The notes under the pieces were generated by a model. That model was not told the origin of the DNA and made no database searches. It saw only the letters and a list, made by a program, of their open reading frames with translations. 64,000 bases of DNA, from NCBI RefSeq assembly GCF_007858255.1, contig NZ_VFEU01000009.1, positions 124,001 to 188,000 of the forward strand. Reading direction: 5' to 3'. The position numbers and the translations under genes are program-made. Below, piece after piece: positions 17,901 through 26,456 of this stretch. Positions within the stretch are counted from its first letter, which is position 1; each line of letters begins with the position of its first letter. Source of the DNA: Pseudomonas rhodesiae (GTDB lineage: Bacteria; Pseudomonadota; Gammaproteobacteria; Pseudomonadales; Pseudomonadaceae).

Positions 17901-18977
17901 TCAGTCGGTGGTCAACACACCGCGCCGAACCTGATCACGCTCGATGGATTCGAACAAGGCTTTGAAGTTGCCTTCGCCGAAGCCGTCGTCGCCCTTGCGT
18001 TGAATAAACTCGAAGAACACCGGGCCCATCAGGGTTTCCGAGAAGATCTGCAACAGCAGACGCTTGTCGCCCTCGATCGAAGAACCGTCCAACAGGATGC
18101 CACGGGCCTGCAACTGGTCCACCGGCTCGCCGTGGTTCGGCAAGCGACCTTCGAGCATTTCGTAGTAGGTGTCCGGTGGCGCGGTCATAAAGCGCATACC
18201 GATTTTCTTCAACGCATCCCACGTCTTGACCAGGTCATCAGTGAGGAACGCCACATGCTGGATGCCCTCGCCGTTGAACTGCATGAGGAACTCTTCGATC
18301 TGCCCGGCGCCCTTGGACGATTCTTCGTTCAGCGGGATGCGGATCATACCGTCCGGAGCGCTCATGGCCTTGGAGGTCAGGCCGGTGTATTCGCCTTTGA
18401 TGTCGAAATAACGCGCCTCACGGAAGTTGAACAGCTTCTCGTAGAAGTTGGCCCAGTACACCATGCGCCCGCGGTAGACGTTGTGGGTCAGGTGGTCGAT
18501 AACCTTGAGACCGGCGCCTTGCGGGTTGCGGTCCACGCCGTCGAGAAAGACGAAATCGATGTCGTAGATCGAACTGCCTTCACCGAAACGATCGATCAGG
18601 TACAGCGGCGCGCCGCCGATGCCTTTGATCGCCGGCAGGTTAAGCTCCATCGGGCCGGTTTCGATATGGATCGGCTGCGCGCCCAGTTCCAGTGCGCGGT
18701 TGTAGGCTTTTTGGGAGTCCTTGACGCGGAACGCCATGCCGCACACCGACGGGCCGTGCTCTGCGGCAAAGTAGGAGGCGATACTGTTGGGCTCGTTGTT
18801 GAGGATCAGATTGATCTCGCCCTGGCGATACAAGTGCACATTCTTGGAGCGGTGGGTGGCGACTTTGCTGAACCCCATGATCTCGAAGATCGGCTCCAGG
18901 GTGCCGGGCGTCGGCGATGCGAATTCGATGAACTCAAAGCCCATCAGGCCCATTGGGTTTGCGTGTTGGTCGGTCAT
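17901..18977 (-). CDS. hpd: 4-Hydroxyphenylpyruvate dioxygenase
   Basis: The 358-residue enzyme converts 4-hydroxyphenylpyruvate and O2 to homogentisate and CO2, in tyrosine catabolism and pyomelanin formation. The iron ligands of the family are in place: H162 (IDHLTHNVY), H241 (IQHVAF) and E323 ([10 protein letters not shown]), one residue off the published P. fluorescens numbering. Two vicinal-oxygen-chelate halves and the C-terminal [17 protein letters not shown] are full length. It is a single-gene unit on the minus strand with a shared terminator downstream. The 460-base upstream gap contains a short leader-like ORF. Confidence 0.97.
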   Translation of the reverse strand: MTDQHANPMGLMGFEFIEFASPTPGTLEPIFEIMGFSKVATHRSKNVHLYRQGEINLILNNEPNSIASYFAAEHGPSVCGMAFRVKDSQKAYNRALELGAQPIHIETGPMELNLPAIKGIGGAPLYLIDRFGEGSSIYDIDFVFLDGVDRNPQGAGLKVIDHLTHNVYRGRMVYWANFYEKLFNFREARYFDIKGEYTGLTSKAMSAPDGMIRIPLNEESSKGAGQIEEFLMQFNGEGIQHVAFLTDDLVKTWDALKKIGMRFMTAPPDTYYEMLEGRLPNHGEPVDQLQARGILLDGSSIEGDKRLLLQIFSETLMGPVFFEFIQRKGDDGFGEGNFKALFESIERDQVRRGVLTTD

Positions 18978-19028
18978 GTTCGGTGCCTCATCCTGCTCTT
19001 TGAAATAAAGAGTCTGATTAAAGAAAAA

Positions 19029-19133
19029 TCAATTGCCAGCAAGGATGAGGTGCAGGGGTGGCGCGCAGGACAGGCCTCGCACGCTGCGGGCGAGGAAGTC
19101 ACCAAAGATGAGGGGGGAGCCGAGTCGCTTCAT
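19029..19133 (-). CDS. Candidate 34-residue leader ORF upstream of hpd
   Basis: On the hpd strand, 51 bases before its start codon, an ORF begins MKRLGSPLIFGDFLARSVRG and continues with a Cys-Ala-Pro-Pro stretch to a stop at 19029. A hairpin with arms CCTCGC/GCGAGG (19075-19095) lies inside it. Short ORFs with similar wording (SPLIFGDFL, SCAPPL) are familiar from Pseudomonas intergenic regions, but I cannot state a function. The ribosome site is weak. It could be a leader peptide, or a conserved regulatory DNA/RNA element that happens to be open. The rest of the 18978-19437 gap shows no other clear feature. Confidence 0.35.
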   Translation of the reverse strand: MKRLGSPLIFGDFLARSVRGLSCAPPLHLILAGN

Positions 19134-19437
19134 GGTTACATCAGTCTCTGACGGCTTTAGGCTTGCGTGAGCGCAAGTCATATTCTTGTATGCGTAAACC
19201 GATTCTACACAGCGTAACCTGGTTTGTCCGTACTCTTATCAAATCCCCATTACCCTGGCGCGTGCAAGGAGTTTGTTGCACAGGCGGAACTCCAACAGAA
19301 TCACCACGCCGCCCAGCTCTGGTCTCCTGCGCACAAAACCCGGATCACGCGAGCATATTCGAACCGAGCCATCTATCATCGGAGCATCCCTGACCGCTAC
19401 GCCGGTCACGCTCTCTGCGCAATAGGTTTCAGACCCC

Positions 19438-20979
19438 ATGCCCCTCAGTGTCCAAGGCCCTTCAAAGCCGATCACCCGCTATGCCATCAGCCTGTTGTGC
19501 ACGCTGCTGCCGATACTGCTGGGCGTGCTTATTCTGCATTGGCAGGCCGAACGCACCCTGGAGCAGAGTACCGCGCAGACCGCCCAGGAAGCCGTGCGCC
19601 AGTTCGACCTGATGCTCGACAACACCGCCCTCGCCGCCCAGGCGCTCCTGCCATTGGCCGGACAACCGTGCGACAGCGCTACCCAACTGGCGTTGCGCGA
19701 GCAGGTGACACGCCGGCCGTTCGTGCGGGCGACCACCCTGTCCTGGCAAAAGAACATCTATTGCACTTCGCTGTTCGGCGGCGATTACGCCTCGCCCGTC
19801 AACCCGGACGATTACGTGGACGGGCGCCTGTGGTTGATGAATGGCAACCCGGTCACACCGGATACGGCGCTGCTGGTCTACCGCCTGGTTGACGGCGACA
19901 AGGCCGCGTTCGCCTCCATAGACGGGTACCACCTGACCAACGCGCTGCGCCTGATCAGCCGGTATGCGCAATTGATCCTGCAGGTCGGGCCGCACTGGCT
20001 CGACGATCAAGGCCGGGTCCACGAGACACTGCCACCGGTATTTGCGGTGGCTCATCACCACCTGGCGTCGGAACGCTATCGCTACAGCGTCGAAGCAGGC
20101 ATGCCGGCCGGCGAAGTGTGGCGATATATGCAGGCTCGCTATCCTGCGCTATTGAGCCTGGTGGTGTTTTTTGGCGTGCTGGCAGGGCTGCTCGCCCATT
20201 GGCTGCAAAAGCGCTCGTCGGCGCCGACCCATGAGCTGCAACGGGCACTGGGCGCCAATGAGTTCATTGCTTTTTTCCAACCCGTGGTGCGCGGCGACAC
20301 CCGTGACTGGGCCGGCTGTGAAGTGCTGATGCGCTGGCAGCACCCCAAGGAGGGCTTGGTTCGGCCGGACCTATTCATTCCGCTGGCCGAGGATAGCGGC
20401 CTGATTGTGCCCATGACCCGCGCCCTGCTCCGTCAGGCCGCCGCTCAATTGGCGCCCCATGCCTCACGCTTTGCGCCGGGTTTTCATATCGGTGTGAACA
20501 TCACCGCGCGCCACTGTCAGGACTTGCAACTGGTGGACGACTGTCGCGAATTCCTCGCCGCGTTTGCACCTGGCCAGGTGATTCTGGTGCTGGAGCTCAC
20601 CGAACGCGAATTGATCGAACCCACGGACGTCACGCGACGTCTGTTCGATGCCTTGCATGCGCTTGGGGTGATGATCGCCATCGATGACTTCGGCACCGGC
20701 CACTCCAGCCTGGGTTATTTGCGCAATTTCAATGTGGACTACTTGAAGATCGATCAGAGTTTTGTCGCCATGATCGGCGTGGATGCACTCTCCAGCCATA
20801 TTCTGGACAGCATCATAGAGTTATCTGGCAAGCTCGATTTGGGCATTGTCGCCGAGGGGGTAGAAACGGCGCAGCAGTGTGAATACCTGGCCGCTCGCGG
20901 GGTGGACTATCTTCAAGGCTACCTGTTCGGCAGACCTTTACCCTGTGATGAATTCATTAAGTCCCTGGCCAGCCATTGA
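19438..20979 (+). CDS. CSS-motif EAL-domain c-di-GMP phosphodiesterase
   Basis: The 513-residue protein has a transmembrane helix at about 15-35, a periplasmic sensor to about 230 with two redox cysteines of the CSS type (C78 in QPCDS; C109 in YCTS, the motif reading C-T-S), a second helix at about 238-260, then an EAL domain. The signature is E-V-L (E295), with metal/catalytic residues DDFGTG (D416-D417), NITARH and EGVET intact, so it should hydrolyse c-di-GMP to pGpG. In E. coli CSS-EAL proteins, periplasmic disulfide formation controls the enzyme. It appears monocistronic. Confidence 0.9.
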   Translation: MPLSVQGPSKPITRYAISLLCTLLPILLGVLILHWQAERTLEQSTAQTAQEAVRQFDLMLDNTALAAQALLPLAGQPCDSATQLALREQVTRRPFVRATTLSWQKNIYCTSLFGGDYASPVNPDDYVDGRLWLMNGNPVTPDTALLVYRLVDGDKAAFASIDGYHLTNALRLISRYAQLILQVGPHWLDDQGRVHETLPPVFAVAHHHLASERYRYSVEAGMPAGEVWRYMQARYPALLSLVVFFGVLAGLLAHWLQKRSSAPTHELQRALGANEFIAFFQPVVRGDTRDWAGCEVLMRWQHPKEGLVRPDLFIPLAEDSGLIVPMTRALLRQAAAQLAPHASRFAPGFHIGVNITARHCQDLQLVDDCREFLAAFAPGQVILVLELTERELIEPTDVTRRLFDALHALGVMIAIDDFGTGHSSLGYLRNFNVDYLKIDQSFVAMIGVDALSSHILDSIIELSGKLDLGIVAEGVETAQQCEYLAARGVDYLQGYLFGRPLPCDEFIKSLASH

Positions 20980-21175
20980 ATAGCCATGCACTAGCGATGC
21001 GCAAATAATGTTAATGGGACAAAAGACATGATTTACTCGTGACGAATTAACTACTACAATTTTTCTTGCCTGTGCAGAACTCGCAGGAGGCTTCTTCTTA
21101 GAGTCGCCTTAAAGCGCTTGGCTTGCAGCTTTTTTACAGTTGATATCAGCCAACTACACTATTGGAGTACCTATT

Positions 21176-21538
21176 TTGTCCAAACTCGCCGAATTTCGCG
21201 CAGCAGAAAGAGCCCTTCAAGAGCAGCTGGCCCAGCTGGAGTCCTTGAAGAACGACGCCAGCTTGAAGAAAGAAATCGAATTCGAAGAAAAACTCCAAGG
21301 GCTGATGAAGACCTATGGCAAGAGCCTGCGCGATATCATCGCGATCCTGGATCCTAGCCTGAGCAAGGCCAGCGCGGTCGCCTCCGCGCCTAAGCAGCGC
21401 CGCGCACGCGTGGTCAAGGTTTACCAGAACCCGCATACCGGCGAACTGATCGAAACCAAAGGTGGCAACCACCGTGGCCTCAAAGCCTGGAAAGAAGAGC
21501 ACGGCGCGGAAACCGTTGAATCCTGGCTGCGCAAGTGA
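21176..21538 (+). CDS. MvaT/MvaU-family H-NS-like silencer
   Basis: A 120-residue protein: an N-terminal coiled-coil oligomerisation part (KLAEFRAAERALQEQLAQLE...), a linker, and a C-terminal DNA-binding domain with the AT-hook-like ETKGGNHRGLKAWK. It follows Pseudomonas MvaU/MvaV/MvaT closely. These xenogeneic silencers bind A+T-rich DNA and repress acquired genes. The start is TTG at 21176 (TTG TCC AAA CTC), behind GGAG at 21164-21167; no ATG or GTG fits, and an upstream ATA-rich extension is not family-like. A TTG start should lower translation. A strong terminator follows. Confidence 0.9.
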   Translation: MSKLAEFRAAERALQEQLAQLESLKNDASLKKEIEFEEKLQGLMKTYGKSLRDIIAILDPSLSKASAVASAPKQRRARVVKVYQNPHTGELIETKGGNHRGLKAWKEEHGAETVESWLRK

Positions 21539-21554
21539 TCCACACGCACTAATA

Positions 21555-21585
21555 AAAAGCCCCGCACATGCGGGGCTTTTGTTAT
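21555..21585 (+). terminator. Terminator of the mvaT-like gene
   Basis: The stem AAAAGCCCCGC/GCGGGGCTTTT with loop ACAT (21555-21580) is followed by a T-rich tract. It lies 17 bases after the stop and may serve as a bidirectional stop with the convergent DUF4946 gene. Confidence 0.9.
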
Positions 21586-21650
21586 TCAACGGTTCGCAAG
21601 TGAACTTAAATAAAAGTTCATTTCGTTCAAAATCGATCGTCGCGATTGCT

Positions 21651-22187
21651 CTAAAGTTTCAGGCTGTCACGCACCGAACTGACTTCATTCTTGCTGGCGT
21701 CATAGGCTTGTGCCTGACCGGCGTATGAAAATACATACGCCTTATCAGTGTCGACCGCACCCACCAATGTTTGTGATAGCACATGCCGCCCGTTCTCGGT
21801 GATCACGCAAGTAGTTTCCAGTGCGTCGAGGCGGCTCAATGTCGAAGGGTGCATCTTGGTGCACACGCTTTGATAGCCGCCTTGGGCAAAGTCTTTTTGA
21901 ATAGACTTACGCATTTCCAGCAGAACGCCTTGAAGATTAACTTTATGCCCCGCCTCAATCGGCGTAGCGGTCAGTTCCATGACCATCAAAGTCTGCCCAT
22001 TCTCGTCATTCTTGATCGCTCGCTGTCGGGACACGGCCTGAGCGCTGACGGAAGCATCGCCCTCGGGCGCCAGCTCTTCGATTTGCCAGCCGCTGGGCCA
22101 ATGAACTTCCGGCTCGCCAGCCAACACCCACTGACTGGTCAACAGCACACATACAGTACTCAACAGCGGTTTACGACACTCAATCAT
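21651..22187 (-). CDS. DUF4946 exported protein
   Basis: The 178-residue protein starts with a signal peptide (RKPLLSTVCVLLTSQWVLAG) and continues VHWPSGWQIEEL, then VSRQRAIKNDENG and LMVMELTATP, a pattern found in Pseudomonas DUF4946 proteins. The conserved Cys pair (QSVCTK and TTCVIT) suggests a periplasmic disulfide. No function is known. The ATG at 22187 opens the signal peptide; the frame is open further upstream but overlaps the gloA promoter region and looks non-coding. It stands alone. Confidence 0.75.
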   Translation of the reverse strand: MIECRKPLLSTVCVLLTSQWVLAGEPEVHWPSGWQIEELAPEGDASVSAQAVSRQRAIKNDENGQTLMVMELTATPIEAGHKVNLQGVLLEMRKSIQKDFAQGGYQSVCTKMHPSTLSRLDALETTCVITENGRHVLSQTLVGAVDTDKAYVFSYAGQAQAYDASKNEVSSVRDSLKL

Positions 22188-22383
22188 TGCGAAAACACCC
22201 CAGGGACCAGCGGCAAAGTGTGAGGCCCGCCACCTGCCAGTCGCAAGGCCTACGCGGGCTTTTTCATTTGGCGCGGCGGACGGGCCTTGCGTATCATGGC
22301 CCGGCTGCATAAATGCTTGCCGCAAGCCAAGGGAGCACTCCACGCTGGAGTCGCGTTTGCCCCATTTTTTTTCTGGAGGGCCC

Positions 22384-22905
22384 ATGAGCCTGCACGAACT
22401 GAACACCTTCCCGGGCGTCACCGCCCAGCCTGATACCGCCACCACGAACTTCGTGTTCAACCACACCATGCTGCGGGTCAAGGACATCACCCGCTCGCTG
22501 GATTTCTACACCCGCGTCCTGGGGTTCTCCCTGGTTGAAAAGCGCGACTTCCCGGAAGCTGAATTCAGCCTGTACTTCCTGGCGCTGGTGGATAAATCCC
22601 AGATCCCGGCCGACGCGGCCGAGCGTACTCAGTGGATGAAGTCGATTCCCGGCATCCTGGAACTGACCCACAACCACGGCACCGAAAACGATGCGGACTT
22701 TGCCTACCATAACGGCAACACTGATCCGCGTGGTTTTGGCCATATCTGCATCTCGGTACCGGATATCGTTGCCGCCTGCGAGCGTTTCGAAGCCCTGGGC
22801 TGTGACTTCCAGAAACGTCTGACCGATGGCCGCATGAAAAGCCTGGCATTTATCAAAGACCCGGACGGTTACTGGGTCGAGATTATTCAACCCGCACCGA
22901 TGTAA
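22384..22905 (+). CDS. gloA: Lactoylglutathione lyase (glyoxalase I)
   Basis: The 173-residue enzyme isomerises the methylglyoxal-glutathione hemithioacetal to S-lactoylglutathione. The four metal ligands of the family are visible: H27 (FNHTMLRV), E93 (ILELTHNHG), H120 (GFGHICISV) and E166 (WVEIIQP). The length of about 173 is that of the longer, probably Zn-type Pseudomonas enzymes, with an insertion around residues 75-90. A strong TGGAGGG ribosome site precedes the ATG. It ends at a terminator shared with ahpF. Confidence 0.95.
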   Translation: MSLHELNTFPGVTAQPDTATTNFVFNHTMLRVKDITRSLDFYTRVLGFSLVEKRDFPEAEFSLYFLALVDKSQIPADAAERTQWMKSIPGILELTHNHGTENDADFAYHNGNTDPRGFGHICISVPDIVAACERFEALGCDFQKRLTDGRMKSLAFIKDPDGYWVEIIQPAPM

Positions 22906-22912
22906 ACGAAAA

Positions 22913-22940
22913 AAAACCCCATGATCGCTCATGGGGTTTT
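22913..22940. terminator. Bidirectional terminator between gloA and ahpF
   Basis: Perfect arms AAAACCCCATGA and TCATGGGGTTTT enclose the loop TCGC, with an A-run before and T-run inside, serving both convergent genes. Confidence 0.92.
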
Positions 22941-22958
22941 GCATTTCCGGGCCTGTAT

Positions 22959-24524
22959 TTATGCTGGCGCGGAGGTGCGGATCAGGTGGTCGAATGCGCT
23001 CAAGGAAGCCTTGGCGCCCTCGCCCACGGCGATCACGATCTGCTTATACGGCACAGTAGTGACGTCGCCGGCGGCAAACACGCCAGGCAGTGAGGTCTCG
23101 CCACGGGCATCGACGATGATCTCGCCACGCGGCGTCAGCTCCACCGTGCCTTTGAGCCAATCGGTGTTGGGCAGCAGGCCGATCTGTACGAAGATACCTT
23201 CCAGGTCGAGGGTCTTGAACTCGCCGCTGTCGCGATCTTTGTACGCCAGGCCGGTGACTTTCTGCCCATCGCCTTTCACTTCGCTGGTCAACGCACTGGT
23301 GATCACGTCCACATTCGGCAGGCTGTACAGCTTGCGCTGCAGGACTGCATCGGCGCGCAACTTGCTGTCGAATTCCAGCAGCGTAACGTGGCTGACAATA
23401 CCCGCCAGATCGATGGCCGCTTCGACGCCGGAGTTGCCGCCGCCGATCACTGCCACACGCTTGCCCTTGAACAGCGGGCCGTCGCAGTGCGGGCAGAAAC
23501 ACACGCCCTTGGCCTTGTATTCCTGCTCGCCCGGCACACCCATTTCGCGCCAGCGTGCACCGGTGGCCAGAATCACGGTCTTGGACTTGAGGGTCGCGCC
23601 GCTTTCGAAGCGGATCTCGTGCAGTTCGCCGGCATTTTTTGCCGGGATCAGGCTGCTGGCGCGCTGCAGGTTCATGATGTCCACGTCGTACTGACGCACA
23701 TGGGCTTCCAAAGCACTGGCCAGTTTCGGCCCTTCGGTTTCCTGTACCGAGATAAAGTTTTCGATGGACATGGTGTCCAACACCTGACCACCGAAACGCT
23801 CGGCGGCAACACCGGTGCGAATGCCTTTACGCGCAGCATAGATAGCCGCCGAGGAGCCCGCTGGGCCACCGCCGACCACCAGCACATCAAAGGCGTCTTT
23901 AGCGCTGATTTTCTCAGCGGCTTTTTCGGCGCCGCTGGTGTCGAGCTTGGCGAGGATTTCTTCCAGCCCCATACGGCCCTGGCCAAAGTTGACCCCGTTG
24001 AGGTAAACGCTGGGCACCGCCATGATCTGACGCTCATCGACTTCAGCCTGAAACAGCGCACCGTCGATAGCAACGTGGCGGATATTCGGGTTGAGCACTG
24101 CCATCAGGTTCAGCGCCTGGACCACATCCGGGCAGTTCTGGCAGGACAGCGAGAAGTACGTCTCGAAGCTGAACTCGCCTTTGAGGGCGCGGATCTGTTC
24201 AATAACTTCGACACTGGCCTTCGACGGGTGGCCACCGACTTGCAGCAGGGCCAGCACCAACGAAGTGAATTCATGGCCCATGGGGATACCGGCAAAACGC
24301 AGGCTGATCTCGGCACCCGGGCGGTTGATGGAGAACGACGGCTTACGCCCATCGTCACCATCGGTTTTCAGCGTAATCAGCGTAGTAAGGCTGGTTACGT
24401 CTTGTAAAAGAGCCAGCATTTCCTGGGATTTCGCACCGTCGTCGAGGGAGGCGACGATCTCGATCGGCTGTGTGACCCGTTCCAGGTATGACTTCAACTG
24501 AGCTTTAAGATTGGCGTCCAACAT
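22959..24524 (-). CDS. ahpF: Alkyl hydroperoxide reductase subunit F
   Basis: The 521-residue flavoprotein recharges AhpC with NADH. The N-terminal thioredoxin-like part carries C128-x-x-C131 (SCQNCPD). The thioredoxin-reductase-like part carries the FAD site [15 protein letters not shown], the CPHC pair C344/C347, and a second Rossmann motif [12 protein letters not shown]. All redox centres are present and the length is standard. It lies 132 bases downstream of ahpC on the same strand, but a strong terminator separates them, so expression is by read-through or its own promoter. Confidence 0.97.
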   Translation of the reverse strand: MLDANLKAQLKSYLERVTQPIEIVASLDDGAKSQEMLALLQDVTSLTTLITLKTDGDDGRKPSFSINRPGAEISLRFAGIPMGHEFTSLVLALLQVGGHPSKASVEVIEQIRALKGEFSFETYFSLSCQNCPDVVQALNLMAVLNPNIRHVAIDGALFQAEVDERQIMAVPSVYLNGVNFGQGRMGLEEILAKLDTSGAEKAAEKISAKDAFDVLVVGGGPAGSSAAIYAARKGIRTGVAAERFGGQVLDTMSIENFISVQETEGPKLASALEAHVRQYDVDIMNLQRASSLIPAKNAGELHEIRFESGATLKSKTVILATGARWREMGVPGEQEYKAKGVCFCPHCDGPLFKGKRVAVIGGGNSGVEAAIDLAGIVSHVTLLEFDSKLRADAVLQRKLYSLPNVDVITSALTSEVKGDGQKVTGLAYKDRDSGEFKTLDLEGIFVQIGLLPNTDWLKGTVELTPRGEIIVDARGETSLPGVFAAGDVTTVPYKQIVIAVGEGAKASLSAFDHLIRTSAPA

Positions 24525-24565
24525 ACGGGCGATTTCCTGTTCATTCGGTTTATTACAGTCGAAAA

Positions 24566-24598
24566 AAAACGCCCGAGCGAATCTCGCCCGGGCGTTTT
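24566..24598 (-). terminator. Terminator between ahpC and ahpF
   Basis: The stem AAAACGCCCGAGCGA / TCGCCCGGGCGTTTT with one G-T pairing position and loop ATC is followed, in the minus direction, by a run of eight T. It lies after ahpC and before ahpF. Confidence 0.85.
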
Positions 24599-24656
24599 GA
24601 GGGCGGTTGCAGCTTACTTCACAGGTGCGGAAACCCGCCCTAGAGACTTCACAGAC

Positions 24657-25220
24657 TTAGATCTTGCCGACCAGGTCCAGGGACGGGGCCAGGGTGGCCT
24701 CGCCTTCTTTCCACTTGGCTGGGCACACTTCACCCGGGTGAGCGGCAACGTACTGAGCGGCCTTGATTTTGCGCAGCAGCTCGGAAGCGTCACGGCCAAC
24801 ACCGCCGTCGTTGAGTTCAACGATTTTGATCTGGCCTTCCGGGTTGATCACGAAAGTGCCACGGTCTGCCAGGCCAGCTTCTTCGATCAGCACGTCGAAG
24901 TTGCGGGAGATGGTCAGGGTCGGGTCGCCGATCATGGTGTACTGGATTTTGCCGATGGCTGGCGAAGTGTTGTGCCAGGCTGCGTGGGCAAAGTGGGTGT
25001 CGGTGGACACGCTGTAGATCTCGACGCCCAGTTTCTGGAATTCGGCGTAGTTGTCGGCCAGGTCTTCCAGCTCGGTTGGGCAAACGAAGGTGAAGTCGGC
25101 TGGGTAGAAGAACACCACAGACCATTTGCCTTTCAGGTCAGCGTCGGTCACATCTACGAAGCTGCCGTTTTTGAACGCAGTGGCTTTAAACGGTTTTACT
25201 TGGCTGTTGATGATAGGCAT
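24657..25220 (-). CDS. ahpC: Alkyl hydroperoxide reductase subunit C (2-Cys peroxiredoxin)
   Basis: The 187-residue peroxiredoxin reduces H2O2 and organic peroxides. The peroxidatic C47 lies in [10 protein letters not shown] and the resolving C166 in [10 protein letters not shown]; the GG-L-G/YF sensitivity region is of the bacterial AhpC type. AhpF, next on the same strand, is its reductase. A site 70 bases upstream of the start codon matches OxyR in 12 of 16 contact bases, so peroxide induction is likely. Confidence 0.97.
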   Translation of the reverse strand: MPIINSQVKPFKATAFKNGSFVDVTDADLKGKWSVVFFYPADFTFVCPTELEDLADNYAEFQKLGVEIYSVSTDTHFAHAAWHNTSPAIGKIQYTMIGDPTLTISRNFDVLIEEAGLADRGTFVINPEGQIKIVELNDGGVGRDASELLRKIKAAQYVAAHPGEVCPAKWKEGEATLAPSLDLVGKI

Positions 25221-25289
25221 CGTTGACTCTCCGTCAGGGGTTAAGAAGTTGATGAGGTGAATCCTACCCAGTCTCTCGATAGATGGCTC

Positions 25290-25326
25290 ATTGGCAAACC
25301 TGATGCTGATGATTGGTTTTCCCTAT
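25290..25326 (-). promoter_or_regulatory. OxyR-like site upstream of ahpC
   Basis: Read on the ahpC strand the four-part motif is ATAG-N7-CAAT-N7-ATCA-N7-CAAT, matching ATAG-N7-CTAT-N7-ATAG-N7-CTAT at 12 of 16 positions with exact spacing. It lies where it would overlap a -35 region (ATCAGG, then 17 bases to TATCGA). Confidence 0.55.
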
Positions 25327-25353
25327 CAGGTCACCCTATTAATAGAAGAAAAC

Positions 25354-26286
25354 TCAAATCAATGGCTGGTTAGCCAGCGTCATACCAAGAAAGGGCGTCG
25401 CTTCAACATAGCGCATGGCGGATTTCATGTCGTTCCAGCCGACATAACTCATCAATGACTTCATATCCCAGCCATTGCGATGGGCCCACGTAGCGAACCC
25501 CCGCCGCAGCGAATGGCTGGTGTAGTGCTCGGCCGCGATGCCGGCGCGCTCAAGTGCCTGGCGCAGCAGCGGGATGACGCTGTTGGGATGCAAGCCCTTC
25601 TCCCCTACATTGCCCCAGCGGTCGATACCACGAAACACCGGCCCGCGCACCAATGCCGCCGTACTTAGCCAATCGCCATAGGCCTGCACTGGGCACAGGC
25701 GCAGCAGAGCCGGGGTGTGGTAGGTCTTGCCCAGGTTGTCGCGATCACTTTTGCTGCGCGGCACATACAAGCTGATTCCGGCCCCCGGTGTGACCTGCAC
25801 ATGCTCCACTTGCAAGCGGCATAGCTCGTCACTGCGAAAGCCACGCCAGAAGCCCAGCAGGATCAACGCCCTGTCGCGCGTGGCCCGCAGCAGCCGGGCC
25901 GTGTCCTGGGACTCGTTCGCTTGCTGCGCCTCCTGCTCAAGAAAAGCTACCACCTGCTCCAACTGTTGGAGTTGCAGCGGCTCGGCTTGCTTTTCCCGCG
26001 CGGGGTGCACCGCACGGATGCCCTTGAGCACCTTACGCACCACCGGCGCCTTGGTGGGATCAGGAAAGCCTTGGCTGGTATGCCACTGCGCCAACGCCGA
26101 GAGCCGCAACTTCAAGGTATTGACCGCCAGCACACCCGCGTGCGCGACCAAGTAGCGCGCCACGCTGTCGCTGGTGGCCGGCAGAAACCCGCCCCAGCTC
26201 ACTTCGAAATGTTCAATGGCCGCGCGGTAGCTACGGCGCGTGTTATCGCGAGTGGCGGCGTTGAGGTATCGATCCAGATCGCTCAT
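25354..26286 (-). CDS. Tyrosine site-specific recombinase, TnpS-like
   Basis: The 310-residue protein has a SAM-like core-binding domain (about 1-100) and a tyrosine recombinase catalytic domain with R151 (FWRGFRSDEL), K179, H258-S-L-R261 (HSLRRGFATWA), W284 in the His/Trp position, and the nucleophile Y293 (MRYVEAT). All catalytic residues are present, so it should be active. Size and divergent arrangement with a KfrA-like gene are those of TnpS, which with TnpT resolves Tn4651-type cointegrates. No att-site duplication, phage gene or transposase is seen nearby. The ATG at 26286 is preferred; one 17 codons upstream (26337) is possible. Confidence 0.8.
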   Translation of the reverse strand: MSDLDRYLNAATRDNTRRSYRAAIEHFEVSWGGFLPATSDSVARYLVAHAGVLAVNTLKLRLSALAQWHTSQGFPDPTKAPVVRKVLKGIRAVHPAREKQAEPLQLQQLEQVVAFLEQEAQQANESQDTARLLRATRDRALILLGFWRGFRSDELCRLQVEHVQVTPGAGISLYVPRSKSDRDNLGKTYHTPALLRLCPVQAYGDWLSTAALVRGPVFRGIDRWGNVGEKGLHPNSVIPLLRQALERAGIAAEHYTSHSLRRGFATWAHRNGWDMKSLMSYVGWNDMKSAMRYVEATPFLGMTLANQPLI

Positions 26287-26342
26287 GGAGGGCCTATTCG
26301 TACTGGAAACGGGGACAGTTGCGCTGAAGACACGCATGACGC

Positions 26343-26363
26343 GGGATAATACGCCAATATCCC
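26343..26363. repeat. Palindrome (6-9-6) in recombinase/KfrA gap
   Basis: GGGATA and TATCCC enclose a nine-base spacer. It lies on the recombinase side of the divergent gap and is a candidate recombinase core or operator. Confidence 0.45.
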
Positions 26364-26407
26364 ATCTGTTAACTTCATAATTTGAACGTGAAATAATCCA
26401 TGTTAGA

Positions 26408-26430
26408 GTACGTAACTACATACTACGTAC
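26408..26430. promoter_or_regulatory. Palindrome (7-9-7) before KfrA-like gene
   Basis: GTACGTA and TACGTAC are perfect inverted arms around a nine-base spacer, ending 26 bases before the KfrA-like ATG. It could be the binding site for the KfrA-like protein (autorepression is known for KfrA of RK2) or part of a recombination site. Confidence 0.5.
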
Positions 26431-26456
26431 CACAGTACTAAATCGACGGAGACCTC

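Noticed and set aside
17895..19151. A 418-codon plus-strand frame
   Set aside because: Antisense to hpd, whose product is unmistakable; the translation has no recognisable domain.
19190..19215. A TyrR/PhhR-like box (GTAAA...CTAC) upstream of hpd
   Set aside because: Half-site spacing is one base off and the second half is poor; not supportable as an operator.
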